Shown here: piece by piece, positions 14,942-24,615 of the stretch
Numbering within the stretch: position 1 is the first letter of the stretch
How the letters are laid out: the number at the start of each line of letters is the position of its first letter
Origin: Vibrio echinoideorum
Lineage (GTDB): Bacteria > Pseudomonadota > Gammaproteobacteria > Enterobacterales > Vibrionaceae
Direction: 5' to 3'
Length of the DNA: 64,000 nucleotides
NCBI RefSeq assembly: GCF_024347455.1
Contig: NZ_AP025483.1
Location: forward strand, 3,534,001-3,598,000
The notes under the pieces: model-generated
The model's database searches: none
Told to the model about the DNA's origin: nothing
The model's input: only the letters and a program-made list of their open reading frames with translations
Position numbers and translations under genes: made by a program

Positions 14942-14991
14942 GCGCGCAAAATATCTAATCACTAATTAAATCGTACCTGAAGGAGTTTGAG

Positions 14992-15477
14992 ATGACTGTC
15001 GGTATTATCATGGGTTCTAAATCTGATTGGCCAACAATGAAGCTAGCTGCAGAAATGTTGGATCAATTTGGCGTGGCGTACGAAACAAAAGTGGTTTCTG
15101 CTCACCGCACACCTCAGTTGCTTGCAGACTACGCAACCAGTGCGAAAGAGCGCGGTATTAAAGTAATTATTGCAGGAGCGGGCGGCGCTGCCCACCTTCC
15201 AGGTATGGCTGCTGCTTTCACAAGCGTACCTGTTTTGGGTGTTCCTGTTCAGTCTAAAGCACTAAAAGGCATGGACTCTCTGCTTTCTATCGTACAAATG
15301 CCAAAAGGCATCGCGGTAGGCACTCTGGCTATCGGTGAAGCTGGCGCTGCCAATGCTGGCATCCTAGCGGCTCAAATCATTGGTACACACAATGAAGACG
15401 TGATGGCAAAAGTCGAAGCGTTCCGCTCTGAGCAAACAGAAACGGTTCTTGCTAATCCAAACCCTGCAGAGGACTAA
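14992..15477 (+). CDS. purE: N5-carboxyaminoimidazole ribonucleotide mutase
   Basis: Converts N5-CAIR to CAIR in de novo purine synthesis. This is the small class I enzyme (161 aa), which acts after PurK. Visible motifs: [18 protein letters not shown] with the catalytic histidine, and the phosphate-binding [21 protein letters not shown] precedes the ATG. It lies 5 bases ahead of purK, and a PurR box covers the promoter. Confidence 0.97.
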   Translation: MTVGIIMGSKSDWPTMKLAAEMLDQFGVAYETKVVSAHRTPQLLADYATSAKERGIKVIIAGAGGAAHLPGMAAAFTSVPVLGVPVQSKALKGMDSLLSIVQMPKGIAVGTLAIGEAGAANAGILAAQIIGTHNEDVMAKVEAFRSEQTETVLANPNPAED

Positions 15478-15482
15478 TTTCC

Positions 15483-16613
15483 ATGCATGTTCTTGTGTTA
15501 GGCGCGGGCCAACTTGCTCGCATGATGTCCCTAGCTGGGGCACCGCTGAATATTGAAATTTCTGCTTTTGATGTTGGCAGCAAAAATATTGTTCATCCAT
15601 TAACGCAAGCGATTCTAGGCAACGGCCTAGAAAATGCGATTGAGCGTGCGGACGTCATTACTGCTGAATTCGAACATATCCCTCACGATGTACTTGAGGT
15701 GTGTGAGCGCAGCGGTAAGTTCTTACCGACAACAGAAGCAATCAAAGCTGGCGGTGACCGTCGTCTTGAAAAAGCCCTGTTAGACGAAGCAAATGTAAAA
15801 AATGCTAAGTACTACGTGATTAACTCTCGCGAAGACTTTGACGCTGCGATTGCTCACGTAGGCTTGCCAATGGTCTTGAAGAGCACACTTGGCGGCTACG
15901 ATGGCAAAGGCCAGTGGCGCTTAAAGACATTAGATAATGTTGAGTCAACTTGGACAGAAATGGCTGAGTGCATCGCCGCAACAGACAACCAAGCCATTGT
16001 GGCTGAAGAGTTTGTTCCGTTTGACCGCGAAGTATCACTTGTCGGTGCTCGTGGTATCAATGGAGATATTCAAGTATACCCACTAGCCGAAAATGTTCAC
16101 GTCGACGGCGTATTGAGCTTATCGACAGCCATTGATGACATTGAGCTGCAAGAGCAAGCGAAAACCATGTTCACCGCCGTTGCAGAGCGTTTGGATTACG
16201 TTGGCGTACTCGCGCTAGAGTTCTTTGATGTTCAAGGTTCACTGCTAGTGAATGAGATTGCACCACGTGTTCATAACTCGGGCCACTGGACACAACAAGG
16301 CGCTGAAACTTGTCAGTTTGAGAACCATCTACGTGCCGTATGTGGGATGCCATTAGGCAGCACTAAGCTGATTCGCCCAACCGCAATGATCAACATTCTT
16401 GGTGAAGATACCCTACCTGAAGCTATTCTGGCTCAAGATGGCTGTCATGTTCATTGGTATGGCAAAGAGAAGCGTGCGGGTCGAAAGATGGGCCACATTA
16501 ACGTGAGCGCTGACTACAACGCAGAGCTGCAAAGAGCGTTGTACTCACTGGCAGACATTCTTGATAAGCAAGCCTACCCTGCTGTGCATGAGTTTGCTGA
16601 GCAGATGAAATAA
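15483..16613 (+). CDS. purK: N5-carboxyaminoimidazole ribonucleotide synthase
   Basis: ATP-grasp enzyme (376 aa) that carboxylates AIR with bicarbonate and ATP to N5-CAIR, the substrate of PurE. Seen: the N-terminal biotin-carboxylase-like fold beginning [11 protein letters not shown], the ATP-grasp core ([26 protein letters not shown]), and the metal/phosphate segment [14 protein letters not shown]. Five bases separate it from purE, so the two are one operon. The terminator follows at 16656. Confidence 0.96.
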   Translation: MHVLVLGAGQLARMMSLAGAPLNIEISAFDVGSKNIVHPLTQAILGNGLENAIERADVITAEFEHIPHDVLEVCERSGKFLPTTEAIKAGGDRRLEKALLDEANVKNAKYYVINSREDFDAAIAHVGLPMVLKSTLGGYDGKGQWRLKTLDNVESTWTEMAECIAATDNQAIVAEEFVPFDREVSLVGARGINGDIQVYPLAENVHVDGVLSLSTAIDDIELQEQAKTMFTAVAERLDYVGVLALEFFDVQGSLLVNEIAPRVHNSGHWTQQGAETCQFENHLRAVCGMPLGSTKLIRPTAMINILGEDTLPEAILAQDGCHVHWYGKEKRAGRKMGHINVSADYNAELQRALYSLADILDKQAYPAVHEFAEQMK

Positions 16614-16655
16614 GCCTACATTGGCTTATTGATATAAAAAGTTCATTGGATATAG

Positions 16656-16685
16656 AAACGGCGCTCATTGAGCGCCGTTTTTTAT
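16656..16685 (+). terminator. Terminator after purK
   Basis: CGGCGCTC pairs with GAGCGCCG around a short ATT loop, then T6. It lies between convergent purK and yrdD. Confidence 0.85.
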
Positions 16686-16699
16686 TTCTGATCATTCAC

Positions 16700-17269
16700 T
16701 TACTGAGATTGAATGTGATGACACTTGCGATCAGCACATTGCTTCTTAGTGCCACTGGCTGTTTTCTTCTCAAGTAACAACGGGAACTGGCACTGTTCAC
16801 AACGACCTATAACAGGTGGCTGATTAACGGAAAACTTACACTTAGGGTAGTTATCACACGCATAGAAGGTCTTGCCATAGCGAGATTTACGCTCAACCAA
16901 ATGACCTCTGCCACACTCAGGGCAAGCAACAAGTGGCTGCTCTTCAGGTTGTTCTTTTGGTTGATCCAAAGATTCGATGTGATTACACGTTGGGTAGCTA
17001 CTACAACCAATGAACATCCCAAAGCGACCTTGCCTTAATACCAATTCGTTTTGGCATTTAGGACACGGCACACCCAGCTCTTTCACTACGTGACCATCGT
17101 TTTGATGTAGAGGCTTGATGTAATCACAGCTCGGATACTGCTTACAGCCTAAAAATGGGCCGTGCTTACCATGGCGAAGCTGAAGCTCTCCACCACACTG
17201 TGGACATGGTTCATGCTCTAATGCATGTTCATGTGCTGAAAAAAGCTGATTATCAATCTTACTACTCAT
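16700..17269 (-). CDS. yrdD: YrdD-like topoisomerase C4 zinc-finger protein
   Basis: A 189-aa protein made almost entirely of four zinc-finger units of the kind found at the C-terminus of topoisomerase I. Three are full C4 units (CPQCGG..GCKQYPSC, CPKCQ..GCSSYPTC, CPECG..ACDNYPKC), and the fourth is CEQC..CADRKC. There is no topoisomerase catalytic domain, so it is a stand-alone nucleic-acid-binding protein of unknown role. It follows smg by 12 bases and is the last gene of a LysM-dprA-smg-yrdD unit; E. coli has the same dprA-smg-yrdD order. Confidence 0.88.
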   Translation of the reverse strand: MSSKIDNQLFSAHEHALEHEPCPQCGGELQLRHGKHGPFLGCKQYPSCDYIKPLHQNDGHVVKELGVPCPKCQNELVLRQGRFGMFIGCSSYPTCNHIESLDQPKEQPEEQPLVACPECGRGHLVERKSRYGKTFYACDNYPKCKFSVNQPPVIGRCEQCQFPLLLEKKTASGTKKQCADRKCHHIQSQ

Positions 17270-17281
17270 GACAAGCCTGTA

Positions 17282-17755
17282 TTAATGCAAGATACCTTGC
17301 TCTTTGGTGTACAACAGCTCTTCCATTTGCGTGTAAGCACTTTCATTACCCGGCACATTAAATAGCACCATTAAGATAATCCATTTCAGATCATCCAATT
17401 CAAATTCGCTGGTTTCAAGCCCCATCACACGATCAATCACCATTTCACGAATCTCTGTCGTGAGTACATTGATCTGTTCAAGGAACAATAAGAAACCTCG
17501 GCACTCCATATTAATACGTGAAATCTCTCGACTGGTATAAATACGCATCGAGGTATTGGAACACATAGTAATCGCCGCTTGATTGTCCGTATCTTGCAAT
17601 GCTGCAAGATCTTCCAACCAATGGAGGGCCTTATAAATATCATCTTGGTGAAACCCTGCTCGAAGAAGCTCATCTTCAAGTTCGTCTTGATCCACCTGCA
17701 ATTCAGAATCGCTATGGATGTAGGTTTCAAACAAGTACATCAGTATGTCCATCAT
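17282..17755 (-). CDS. smg: Smg family protein (DUF494)
   Basis: A 157-aa protein very similar to E. coli Smg in segments such as [33 protein letters not shown] and [14 protein letters not shown]. No biochemical function is established. Two in-frame ATG codons overlap here (17758 and 17755); the family alignment favours MMDILMYLF at 17755, behind the SD GGGGAGAGG that lies in the end of dprA. Tight spacing on both sides shows it is within an operon. Confidence 0.88.
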   Translation of the reverse strand: MMDILMYLFETYIHSDSELQVDQDELEDELLRAGFHQDDIYKALHWLEDLAALQDTDNQAAITMCSNTSMRIYTSREISRINMECRGFLLFLEQINVLTTEIREMVIDRVMGLETSEFELDDLKWIILMVLFNVPGNESAYTQMEELLYTKEQGILH

Positions 17756-17761
17756 CATAGC

Positions 17762-18874
17762 TTAGCCTCTCCCCTTTCGAATATAGCCACCGGAAACTGC
17801 AACAACATGCCCTGAGAGCTCAAGCTCTAAAAGCTGCATCATGACCTCATGCACAGGTATATGGGTTCTCTGTGCCAAAATATCAACGGGTGTCGCCTCT
17901 AGCCCTACGTTAGCGAACAGCTGTGGAAATGGCAATTGTTCATTCTCACCCATACTTTGTGAGGGTTCGAACAAGCTTGGCTGTTGATCTATAGACCAGT
18001 TTAACAGACTCTTTATTTCAACCAATACATCTTGAGCACTCTGTACCAAACATGCGCCAGCTTTAATTAAGCTATTGCCTCCACGACTGGTTGGGCTATG
18101 GATCGAGCCTGGGAGCGCAAACACTTCCCTACCTTGTTCTAAGGCATAACGAGCCGTAATTAAAGAACCACTTTTTTCAGCCGCCTCAATAACTAATGTT
18201 CCCAAAGATAAGCCACTAATAATACGGTTACGACGAGGAAAATGTTCAGGTCTGGGTTTGGCGTCTGGACGGAACTCTGAAATCAACGCACCATTATCAC
18301 AAATTCTATCGGCTAAATTTCTGTGTCGTGCTGGGTAGATAGAATCAAGACCTGAGCCTAATACGGCAAAGGTTTCTCCTCCTTTATCCAAAGCGCCATC
18401 ATGAGCATAACCATCGATGCCTAGCGCTAACCCACTGGTTACAATCAAACCGTTTTGGACGAACTCTTTGGCGAAGGACTTCGCGGTTTGCAACCCTTCG
18501 AGACTGGCATTGCGACTGCCGACCATAGCGATTTGAGGCTCAATCAGTTTTTCAACGTGACCTTTAACGAAAAGCACGCTTGGCGCAGAGGCGGCCTCAT
18601 TCAGCAGTTTGGGATAATGCGAGCAATTCGGGGTAATGATGTGATGGTTGGGTTGTCTTGCTTGCCATGCTAGGCAAGCCTCCACTTCTCTTGGGGCTTG
18701 CTCTCTTAAATAGGAGATTTGCTTAGCTGACAAGCCAATCGCTTGCAGTTGCGGGCTTGAGTAACCAACAATATTAGAAGGGGAATCGATACTCAGCAGG
18801 CGAGAAAGTCGCTTGCCACCCAATTGCGGAACAAAACTCAGCGTGAGCCAAGCGCTAAGTTGTTGCTCATTCAC
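17762..18874 (-). CDS. dprA: DNA-protecting/processing protein DprA (Smf)
   Basis: Binds incoming single-stranded DNA and loads RecA during natural transformation. The 370-aa protein has an N-terminal SAM-like helix region (1-90), the extended Rossmann domain (about 100-300) with MVGSRNASLEG, GLALGIDGYAH, LGSGLDSIYPARH, FPRRNRIISGLS and EKSGSLITARYALEQGR, and a C-terminal winged-helix domain (about 315-370). Its ATG overlaps the end of the LysM gene by four bases, indicating translational coupling. A competence role fits Vibrio, which is naturally transformable with chitin. Confidence 0.95.
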   Translation of the reverse strand: MNEQQLSAWLTLSFVPQLGGKRLSRLLSIDSPSNIVGYSSPQLQAIGLSAKQISYLREQAPREVEACLAWQARQPNHHIITPNCSHYPKLLNEAASAPSVLFVKGHVEKLIEPQIAMVGSRNASLEGLQTAKSFAKEFVQNGLIVTSGLALGIDGYAHDGALDKGGETFAVLGSGLDSIYPARHRNLADRICDNGALISEFRPDAKPRPEHFPRRNRIISGLSLGTLVIEAAEKSGSLITARYALEQGREVFALPGSIHSPTSRGGNSLIKAGACLVQSAQDVLVEIKSLLNWSIDQQPSLFEPSQSMGENEQLPFPQLFANVGLEATPVDILAQRTHIPVHEVMMQLLELELSGHVVAVSGGYIRKGRG

Positions 18875-19962
18875 TCTGAGCCCTTAACTTGTTCCGTCAA
18901 AACAAGATCCACAGGCGATACTGCCAAAATATCATTACTCACGGGCTTAGAGCTCTGAGTAATCAAAGCTAAGCTAAAATACTCATAAGGGCGGATGACC
19001 ATCAAACTACCGAGTGAGGTACTTGGCAATTGCACCTTATCGCTCGCCGCAGACTCTTTGTAGCTATATTCACCTTGCTTACCAAACACCACAGCGCCGC
19101 TTTCGCTGAGGGTAAACATAGAGCCTTGGCGAAGATTGTCCTGTGAGCCTTTATTGATAACCACCACCTGATTCTTTGCGCTGTATTGGCTGCCATCTAA
19201 TGAACCCAAGATATTGGCAAACTGACCCGCAGCACTAGGCGCAGGGTAAAACGTGGTTGAGAGCTTCACCAGATCAACGCCAAGCTCTGGTAACACGAAG
19301 TCATTAAGTAACACCTCTTGCAGCTGAGTCTCTATCTGTAAACTACTGAACTCAGCATCCACCTCTTTTAAGCGTGCCGTGGCGACCAAACGTAACGAGG
19401 TCATACTCGCTTGAGGTTGCTGTCGGTGGTAGGTTTCAACGGCGCGGTAGATACCCCAATTTTGATGCTGTTGGTTGCCCGAGATAAACAACCGGTCTTC
19501 ACCCGATAAAAATCTCTTTCCATCACTCGTCCCTAGCACTCGTTGAGCCGATTGAATATCTTGTTGCTCAACCAAGCGGTCAGATTGTAAATACGGCAGA
19601 ACCAGGCCCTCATTCACGGTAGGTACTGCTTTCTTCTCAGAGATGCGAATCTTAGGGCTAAGCTTGATAACGGGTTTGAGGCTCAATACAGGCTCGCCAT
19701 TAATCCAAACCAAAGATAATTTATCTCCAGGGTAAATAAGGTGAGGGTTTTCTATTTCAGGGTTTACCTGCCATAACCTTGGCCACAACCATGGGCTATC
19801 GAGGTACATCGTAGATATATCCCATAAGGTATCACCCTTAACCACCACATACGCCTCGGGTGCGCCTTGTTTAATGGTTAAAGGTTGCTCACTATTTCCA
19901 GCCATAACGGCGAACGAAAGCGAGGCACAAATAAGAGAAAAAGTGGGAGAAAAATGACGCAT
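18871..19962 (-). CDS. Exported LysM-domain protein coupled to dprA
   Basis: A 363-aa protein with a signal peptide (first about 22 residues, ending near AVMAG) followed by one LysM motif (VVKGDTLWDISTMYLDSPW, then NPHLIYPGDKLSL), a peptidoglycan-binding module. The remaining 280 residues resemble no domain I can name; they include many hydrophobic and Gln-rich strands and the segment VINKGSQDNLRQGSMFTL, which looks like a small beta-barrel. It is probably periplasmic or cell-wall associated. The four-base overlap with dprA shows it is the first gene of the operon. Function unknown. Confidence 0.85.
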   Translation of the reverse strand: MRHFSPTFSLICASLSFAVMAGNSEQPLTIKQGAPEAYVVVKGDTLWDISTMYLDSPWLWPRLWQVNPEIENPHLIYPGDKLSLVWINGEPVLSLKPVIKLSPKIRISEKKAVPTVNEGLVLPYLQSDRLVEQQDIQSAQRVLGTSDGKRFLSGEDRLFISGNQQHQNWGIYRAVETYHRQQPQASMTSLRLVATARLKEVDAEFSSLQIETQLQEVLLNDFVLPELGVDLVKLSTTFYPAPSAAGQFANILGSLDGSQYSAKNQVVVINKGSQDNLRQGSMFTLSESGAVVFGKQGEYSYKESAASDKVQLPSTSLGSLMVIRPYEYFSLALITQSSKPVSNDILAVSPVDLVLTEQVKGSE

Positions 19963-20102
19963 GACCTAGGTTCCTTGGTCTGAATATATGACATCTGATT
20001 AGAGAATTAACTTCAGGATGCTGTCATTTGACCTCTAAAATGTCTAGAATTGAGCCAACAAGGTTTAAGCTGTTTCGGCACAGTTCAATATTTCGAGTGT
20101 AT

Positions 20103-20615
20103 ATGTCTGTATTACAAGTATTAACATTACCAGATGATCGTCTACGTACCGTGGCGAAACCGGTAAAAGAAGTTACCCCAGAGATTCAAAAGTTAGTCGA
20201 TGACATGATTGAAACCATGTACGACGAAGAAGGTATCGGCCTTGCGGCAACGCAAGTAGATTTCCACCAACGCATCGTTGTTATCGATATTTCAGAAACA
20301 CGTGATGAACCGATTGTTCTGATCAACCCTGAAATTACCGATAAGCGTGGCGAAGATGGTATCGAAGAAGGCTGCCTATCTGTACCAGGCGCTCGAGCTC
20401 TAGTACCTCGCGCTGCAGAAGTAACGGTTAAAGCACTAGATCGCGATGGCAACGAATTCACATTCGACGCCGATGATCTATTGGCTATCTGTGTTCAGCA
20501 CGAACTTGACCACCTAGAAGGCAAGTTGTTTGTTGATTACCTATCGCCACTAAAACGCAAACGTATTCAAGATAAGCTAGCGAAGATTAAACGTTTCAAC
20601 GAGAAACAAGGTTAA
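20103..20615 (+). CDS. def: Peptide deformylase
   Basis: Metalloenzyme (170 aa) that removes the formyl group from nascent N-terminal formylmethionine. All three motifs are present: [17 protein letters not shown] (metal-binding Cys) and QHELDHLEG (two metal-binding His and the catalytic Glu). The start [15 protein letters not shown] matches E. coli MSVLQVLHIPDERLR; in-frame ATGs at 20028 and 20040 would add an unrelated N-terminus. No strong SD is visible. It is followed 38 bases later by fmt, the enzyme that adds the formyl group. Confidence 0.96.
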   Translation: MSVLQVLTLPDDRLRTVAKPVKEVTPEIQKLVDDMIETMYDEEGIGLAATQVDFHQRIVVIDISETRDEPIVLINPEITDKRGEDGIEEGCLSVPGARALVPRAAEVTVKALDRDGNEFTFDADDLLAICVQHELDHLEGKLFVDYLSPLKRKRIQDKLAKIKRFNEKQG

Positions 20616-20653
20616 TAACCGCTGCTATTACTAAATTAAGAAGGAAGTCTACC

Positions 20654-21619
20654 TTGAGTCAATCTTTAAGAATTGTCTTCGCAGGTACTCCGGATTTCGC
20701 CGCCCGTCACTTGGCGGCGTTGTTGTCTTCGGAGCATGAAGTTATTGCTGTTTACACACAGCCAGATCGTCCAGCAGGCCGCGGTAAAAAACTGACTGCG
20801 AGTCCAGTAAAAAACATCGCACTTGAAAATAATATTCCGGTTTACCAACCCGAAAACTTCAAGTCAGATGAAGCTAAGCAAGAACTAGCCGATTTGAATG
20901 CTGACATCATGGTTGTCGTAGCTTACGGCTTGCTTCTTCCACAAGCTGTATTAGATACACCTCGCTTGGGTTGTATCAACGTGCACGGTTCTATCTTACC
21001 GCGCTGGCGTGGTGCTGCTCCTATCCAACGCTCTATCTGGGCTGGTGATAAAAAGACAGGCGTAACGATCATGCAGATGGATATCGGCCTAGATACCGGT
21101 GATATGCTAAGCATCGCAACGCTACCAATCGAAGCTACAGATACGAGCGCTTCAATGTACGAGAAGTTGGCTGGCCTTGGCCCTGATGCTCTTGTTGATT
21201 GTTTAGCAAACATCGCTTCAGGTAAAGCCGTCGCAGAAAAGCAAGACGACGAACTTGCTAACTACGCGAAGAAGCTAAGCAAAGAAGAAGCTAAAATTGA
21301 TTGGAATGACAGTGCAGAACACATCGAACGTTGTGTACGCGCTTTCAATCCATGGCCAATGAGTCACTTTGCGATTGTTGATAGCAGCTCTGATGCAGAT
21401 ATAAGCATTAAGGTTTGGCAAACACGTGTTGATGAAGAATCAACATCTGCGCCAGCTGGCACAATTATCAAAGCTGATAAAACGGGTATCTATGTTGCTA
21501 CTGGCGATAAAGTACTTGTATTGGAACAGCTACAAGTTCCAGGTAAGAAAGCCATGTCAGTTCAGGATATCTTGAACTCACGTGCAAGCTGGTTTGAAGT
21601 TGGTACTCAACTTTCTTAA
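20654..21619 (+). CDS. fmt: Methionyl-tRNA formyltransferase (TTG start)
   Basis: Transfers the formyl group of 10-formyltetrahydrofolate to initiator Met-tRNA. 321 aa. Catalytic-site segments are visible: [17 protein letters not shown] (Asn and His) and [11 protein letters not shown] (Asp), with the C-terminal OB-fold domain from about residue 205. Translation starts at TTG (TTG AGT CAA), with SD AAGGAAG nine bases upstream; there is no ATG nearby, and the residues that follow match the family start. It forms the def-fmt-rsmB unit. Confidence 0.96.
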   Translation: MSQSLRIVFAGTPDFAARHLAALLSSEHEVIAVYTQPDRPAGRGKKLTASPVKNIALENNIPVYQPENFKSDEAKQELADLNADIMVVVAYGLLLPQAVLDTPRLGCINVHGSILPRWRGAAPIQRSIWAGDKKTGVTIMQMDIGLDTGDMLSIATLPIEATDTSASMYEKLAGLGPDALVDCLANIASGKAVAEKQDDELANYAKKLSKEEAKIDWNDSAEHIERCVRAFNPWPMSHFAIVDSSSDADISIKVWQTRVDEESTSAPAGTIIKADKTGIYVATGDKVLVLEQLQVPGKKAMSVQDILNSRASWFEVGTQLS

Positions 21620-21690
21620 CCACTTTAAAGCTACTTTATATGCACTTAGAAACGTGTAGCTTTAGATAAAATAGCTTAGAAAACCTTTAC

Positions 21691-21742
21691 GAGGGCAGAG
21701 ATGCCCTCATGTATTCAAATAAATATTCGGTATCCCTCATGA
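21691..21742 (+). promoter_or_regulatory. Upstream ORF and hairpin overlapping the rsmB start
   Basis: GAGGGC (21691-21696) pairs with GCCCTC (21703-21708). The same GAGGG is a well-spaced SD for an ATG at 21701, which opens a 13-codon frame ending in TGA at 21740-21742. That stop overlaps the rsmB ATG (21739) in the classic ATGA arrangement. This suggests translational coupling; expression of the small peptide is not shown. Confidence 0.45.
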
Positions 21743-23019
21743 ATGTTCGCGCTGCTGCTGCAAATGTCCTATTCCAAGTTGTCGACAAAGGCCACTCTCT
21801 TTCACACGCTCTCCCTGCGGCTCAAAAAACGATTCGTCCGCGAGACCATGCTCTACTGCAAGAGATTTGCTACGGTGCACTTCGTTACTTGCCTCGCTTA
21901 GAGTCAATCGCTAACGAATTAATGGACAACTCACTTAAAGGCAAAAAGCGTGTATTCCACCACCTAATTTTAGTGGGTATTTACCAACTGAGCTTTATGC
22001 GTATTCCTTCGCATGCTGCAGTTGCTGAAACTGTTGAGGCAACCAAAACATTGCGTGGTCCAAGCCTAAGCGGTTTGATCAACGCTGTGTTACGTAGCTA
22101 CCTGCGTGACCAAGAAGAGTTGGATGAAAAAGCGGTTAGCCACAATGCGGGTAAATACACTCACCCAAGCTGGATTCTAAAAATGCTTCAAGAAAGCTAC
22201 CCAGATCAGTGGGAGCAATTAATTGAAGCAAACAACAGCAAGGCACCAATGTGGTTGCGCGTAAACCGTCAGCACCACACTCGTGACGAGTACGCCGAAC
22301 TACTGAAAAACGAAAACATTGAATACACACTGCACCCTGAAGCTGCAGATGCCATAAAATTAGCAGCGCCTTGTGATGTTACTTTGCTTCCTGGCTTCGA
22401 CAGAGGTTGGGTATCAGTACAAGACGCAGCCGCTCAGCTTTCCGTTGATTACCTAACACCAAAAGATGGTGAGCTAATCCTAGATTGTTGTGCAGCGCCA
22501 GGTGGTAAAACCGCGCACATTCTTGAGCATACTAAAGACACAGAAGTGGTTGCGATTGACTGTGATATCAAACGTCTAGACCGTGTTTACGATAACCTAG
22601 AACGCCTACAACTGCGCGCCGACGTAATCTGTGGCGATGCTCGCTACCCTGAAGAGTGGTGGATGGGTGATAAGTTTGACCGCATCCTGCTTGATGCTCC
22701 ATGTTCAGCAACGGGTGTAATCCGTCGCCACCCTGACATCAAGTGGCTACGCCGCGCATCTGATATTGACGCACTAGCAGAACTGCAAAGTGAGATCATG
22801 GATGCAATGTGGAATCAGCTGAAAGAAGGCGGCACCATGGTCTATGCGACATGTTCTATCACGCCGCAAGAAAATGTGCTGCAAGTGAAGGCGTTCCTAG
22901 AGCGTACAGAGAACGCAACACTTGTTGGGTCTGATATCGAAAATCCGGGTCGTCAAATACTGCCTGGAGAAGAAGATATGGATGGCTTCTACTACGCAGT
23001 TCTAGTAAAACAGGCATAA
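21739..23019 (+). CDS. rsmB: 16S rRNA m5C967 methyltransferase RsmB
   Basis: SAM-dependent enzyme that methylates C967 of 16S rRNA. From this start it has 426 aa: an N-terminal NusB-like RNA-binding domain (about 1-140) and a Rossmann methyltransferase domain. It carries [14 protein letters not shown] for SAM binding and the two catalytic cysteines in DAPCSATG and YATCSI. An alternative ATG at 21709 adds ten residues; neither start has a clean SD of its own. I chose [13 protein letters not shown], because related Vibrio proteins begin this way as I remember and because it overlaps an upstream ORF. Confidence 0.94.
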   Translation: MNVRAAAANVLFQVVDKGHSLSHALPAAQKTIRPRDHALLQEICYGALRYLPRLESIANELMDNSLKGKKRVFHHLILVGIYQLSFMRIPSHAAVAETVEATKTLRGPSLSGLINAVLRSYLRDQEELDEKAVSHNAGKYTHPSWILKMLQESYPDQWEQLIEANNSKAPMWLRVNRQHHTRDEYAELLKNENIEYTLHPEAADAIKLAAPCDVTLLPGFDRGWVSVQDAAAQLSVDYLTPKDGELILDCCAAPGGKTAHILEHTKDTEVVAIDCDIKRLDRVYDNLERLQLRADVICGDARYPEEWWMGDKFDRILLDAPCSATGVIRRHPDIKWLRRASDIDALAELQSEIMDAMWNQLKEGGTMVYATCSITPQENVLQVKAFLERTENATLVGSDIENPGRQILPGEEDMDGFYYAVLVKQA

Positions 23020-23025
23020 CAACTA

Positions 23026-23062
23026 ACAACGGCTAAGAATTTAATTTCTTAGCCGTTGTTTC
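23026..23062 (+). terminator. Terminator after rsmB
   Basis: AACAACGGCTAAGAA pairs with TTCTTAGCCGTTGTT across a TTAAT-type loop, then TTCTTTCT. It separates def-fmt-rsmB from trkA. Confidence 0.8.
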
Positions 23063-23129
23063 TTTCTAGTGAGTCATCAAAGAAAAATCAGATCACTAGG
23101 ATTACTACGGTAAAGAAAAGAGACAGGCT

Positions 23130-24506
23130 ATGAAGATCATTATCCTAGGTGCTGGACAAGTTGGCGGTACCCTTGCTGAAAACCTAGTTGGTGAAAACAA
23201 CGATATCACTATTGTCGATCGTAACGCTGACCGACTGCGTGAACTTCAGGATAAATATGACCTGAGGGTTATCAACGGTTATGCCAGCCACCCAAACACG
23301 TTACGTGAAGCAGGTGCACAAGATGCCGATATGTTGGTTGCGGTAACCAATATGGATGAAACCAACATGGCTGCATGTCAGGTTGCCTTCTCTCTTTTCA
23401 ATACGCCAAACCGAATTGCCCGCATTCGTTCTCCTCAATACCTAGAAGAGAAAGAAGCACTCTTTAAGTCGGGGGCGATACCGGTCGATCACCTAATTGC
23501 ACCCGAAGAGCTCGTTACTAGCTACATCGAGCGCCTTATCCAATATCCAGGCGCACTGCAAGTAGTTAGCTTTGCTGAACAAAAGGTTAGCTTAGTCGCG
23601 GTAAAAGCTTACTACGGCGGTCCATTGGTAGGTAACGCACTTTCCGCACTACGTGAGCACATGCCTCACATTGATACTCGTGTTGCGGCTATCTTCCGTC
23701 AAGGTCGACCAATTCGCCCACAAGGTACCACCATCATTGAAGCCGATGATGAAGTGTTCTTCGTGGCAGCGAGTAACCATATCCGCTCGGTAATGAGTGA
23801 ACTACAACGCTTAGAAAAGCCTTACCGCCGTATCATGATTGTTGGTGGCGGTAACATCGGTGCAAGCTTGGCAAGGCGTCTTGAACAAAGCTACAGTATC
23901 AAGCTAATCGAGCGCAGTTACACCCGAGCTGAGAAGCTGTCTGAAGAGCTAGAAAACACCATCGTATTCTGTGGTGATGCCGCAGACCAAGAGCTACTCA
24001 CCGAAGAGAACATCGATCAAGTTGATGTATTCATCGCCTTAACTAACGAAGATGAAACCAACATCATGTCAGCCATGCTCGCTAAGCGAATGGGTGCCAA
24101 GAAGGTAATGGTACTGATTCAGCGTGGTGCTTATGTCGACCTGGTTCAGGGTGGTGTGATCGATATTGCGATCTCTCCGCAGCAAGCAACAATTTCTGCG
24201 CTGCTCACTCACGTTCGTCGTGCTGATATTGTAAACGTATCATCACTGCGTCGCGGTGCCGCAGAAGCGATTGAAGCCATTGCTCACGGTGACGAAACCA
24301 CATCCAAGGTTGTCGGCAGAGCGATTGGCGACATCAAACTACCACCAGGTACTACCATCGGTGCAATTGTTCGCGGAGAAGAGGTGCTTATCGCACACGA
24401 TAGAACCGTAATCGAACAAGATGACCATGTAGTTATGTTCCTAGTGGATAAAAAATACGTGCCCGATGTCGAGTCTCTTTTCCAACCGAGCCCCTTCTTC
24501 TTGTAG
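23130..24506 (+). CDS. trkA: Trk potassium uptake regulator TrkA
   Basis: Cytosolic NAD(H)/nucleotide-binding subunit that gates the TrkH potassium channel. 458 aa in two repeats, each an RCK_N Rossmann domain followed by an RCK_C domain. The first nucleotide motif is [15 protein letters not shown] (residues 4-18) and the second [15 protein letters not shown] (about 236-250); acidic residues (IVDR, LIER) follow each, as expected for NAD binding. The gene lies just before trkH, which is not always adjacent in other gammaproteobacteria. Confidence 0.96.
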   Translation: MKIIILGAGQVGGTLAENLVGENNDITIVDRNADRLRELQDKYDLRVINGYASHPNTLREAGAQDADMLVAVTNMDETNMAACQVAFSLFNTPNRIARIRSPQYLEEKEALFKSGAIPVDHLIAPEELVTSYIERLIQYPGALQVVSFAEQKVSLVAVKAYYGGPLVGNALSALREHMPHIDTRVAAIFRQGRPIRPQGTTIIEADDEVFFVAASNHIRSVMSELQRLEKPYRRIMIVGGGNIGASLARRLEQSYSIKLIERSYTRAEKLSEELENTIVFCGDAADQELLTEENIDQVDVFIALTNEDETNIMSAMLAKRMGAKKVMVLIQRGAYVDLVQGGVIDIAISPQQATISALLTHVRRADIVNVSSLRRGAAEAIEAIAHGDETTSKVVGRAIGDIKLPPGTTIGAIVRGEEVLIAHDRTVIEQDDHVVMFLVDKKYVPDVESLFQPSPFFL

Positions 24507-24553
24507 CCCTCTTCTTGTGAGATTTTTCTCATGAGAACCGCGCTCGGCACAAA

Positions 24554-24615
24554 GCTGTGGTCTATTAAAACGGTGATCTATTAAAGCTATGGTCTATTAA
24601 GCTATGGTCAATTTT
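24554..24615 (+). repeat. Imperfect 15-base tandem repeat in the trkA-trkH spacer
   Basis: Four copies of a unit close to GCTATGGTCTATTAA run through the spacer: 24554-24570, 24571-24585, 24586-24600 and 24601-24615. The fourth supplies the trkH ATG. The first three each contain GTG or ATG followed by two codons and TAA. Confidence 0.7.
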
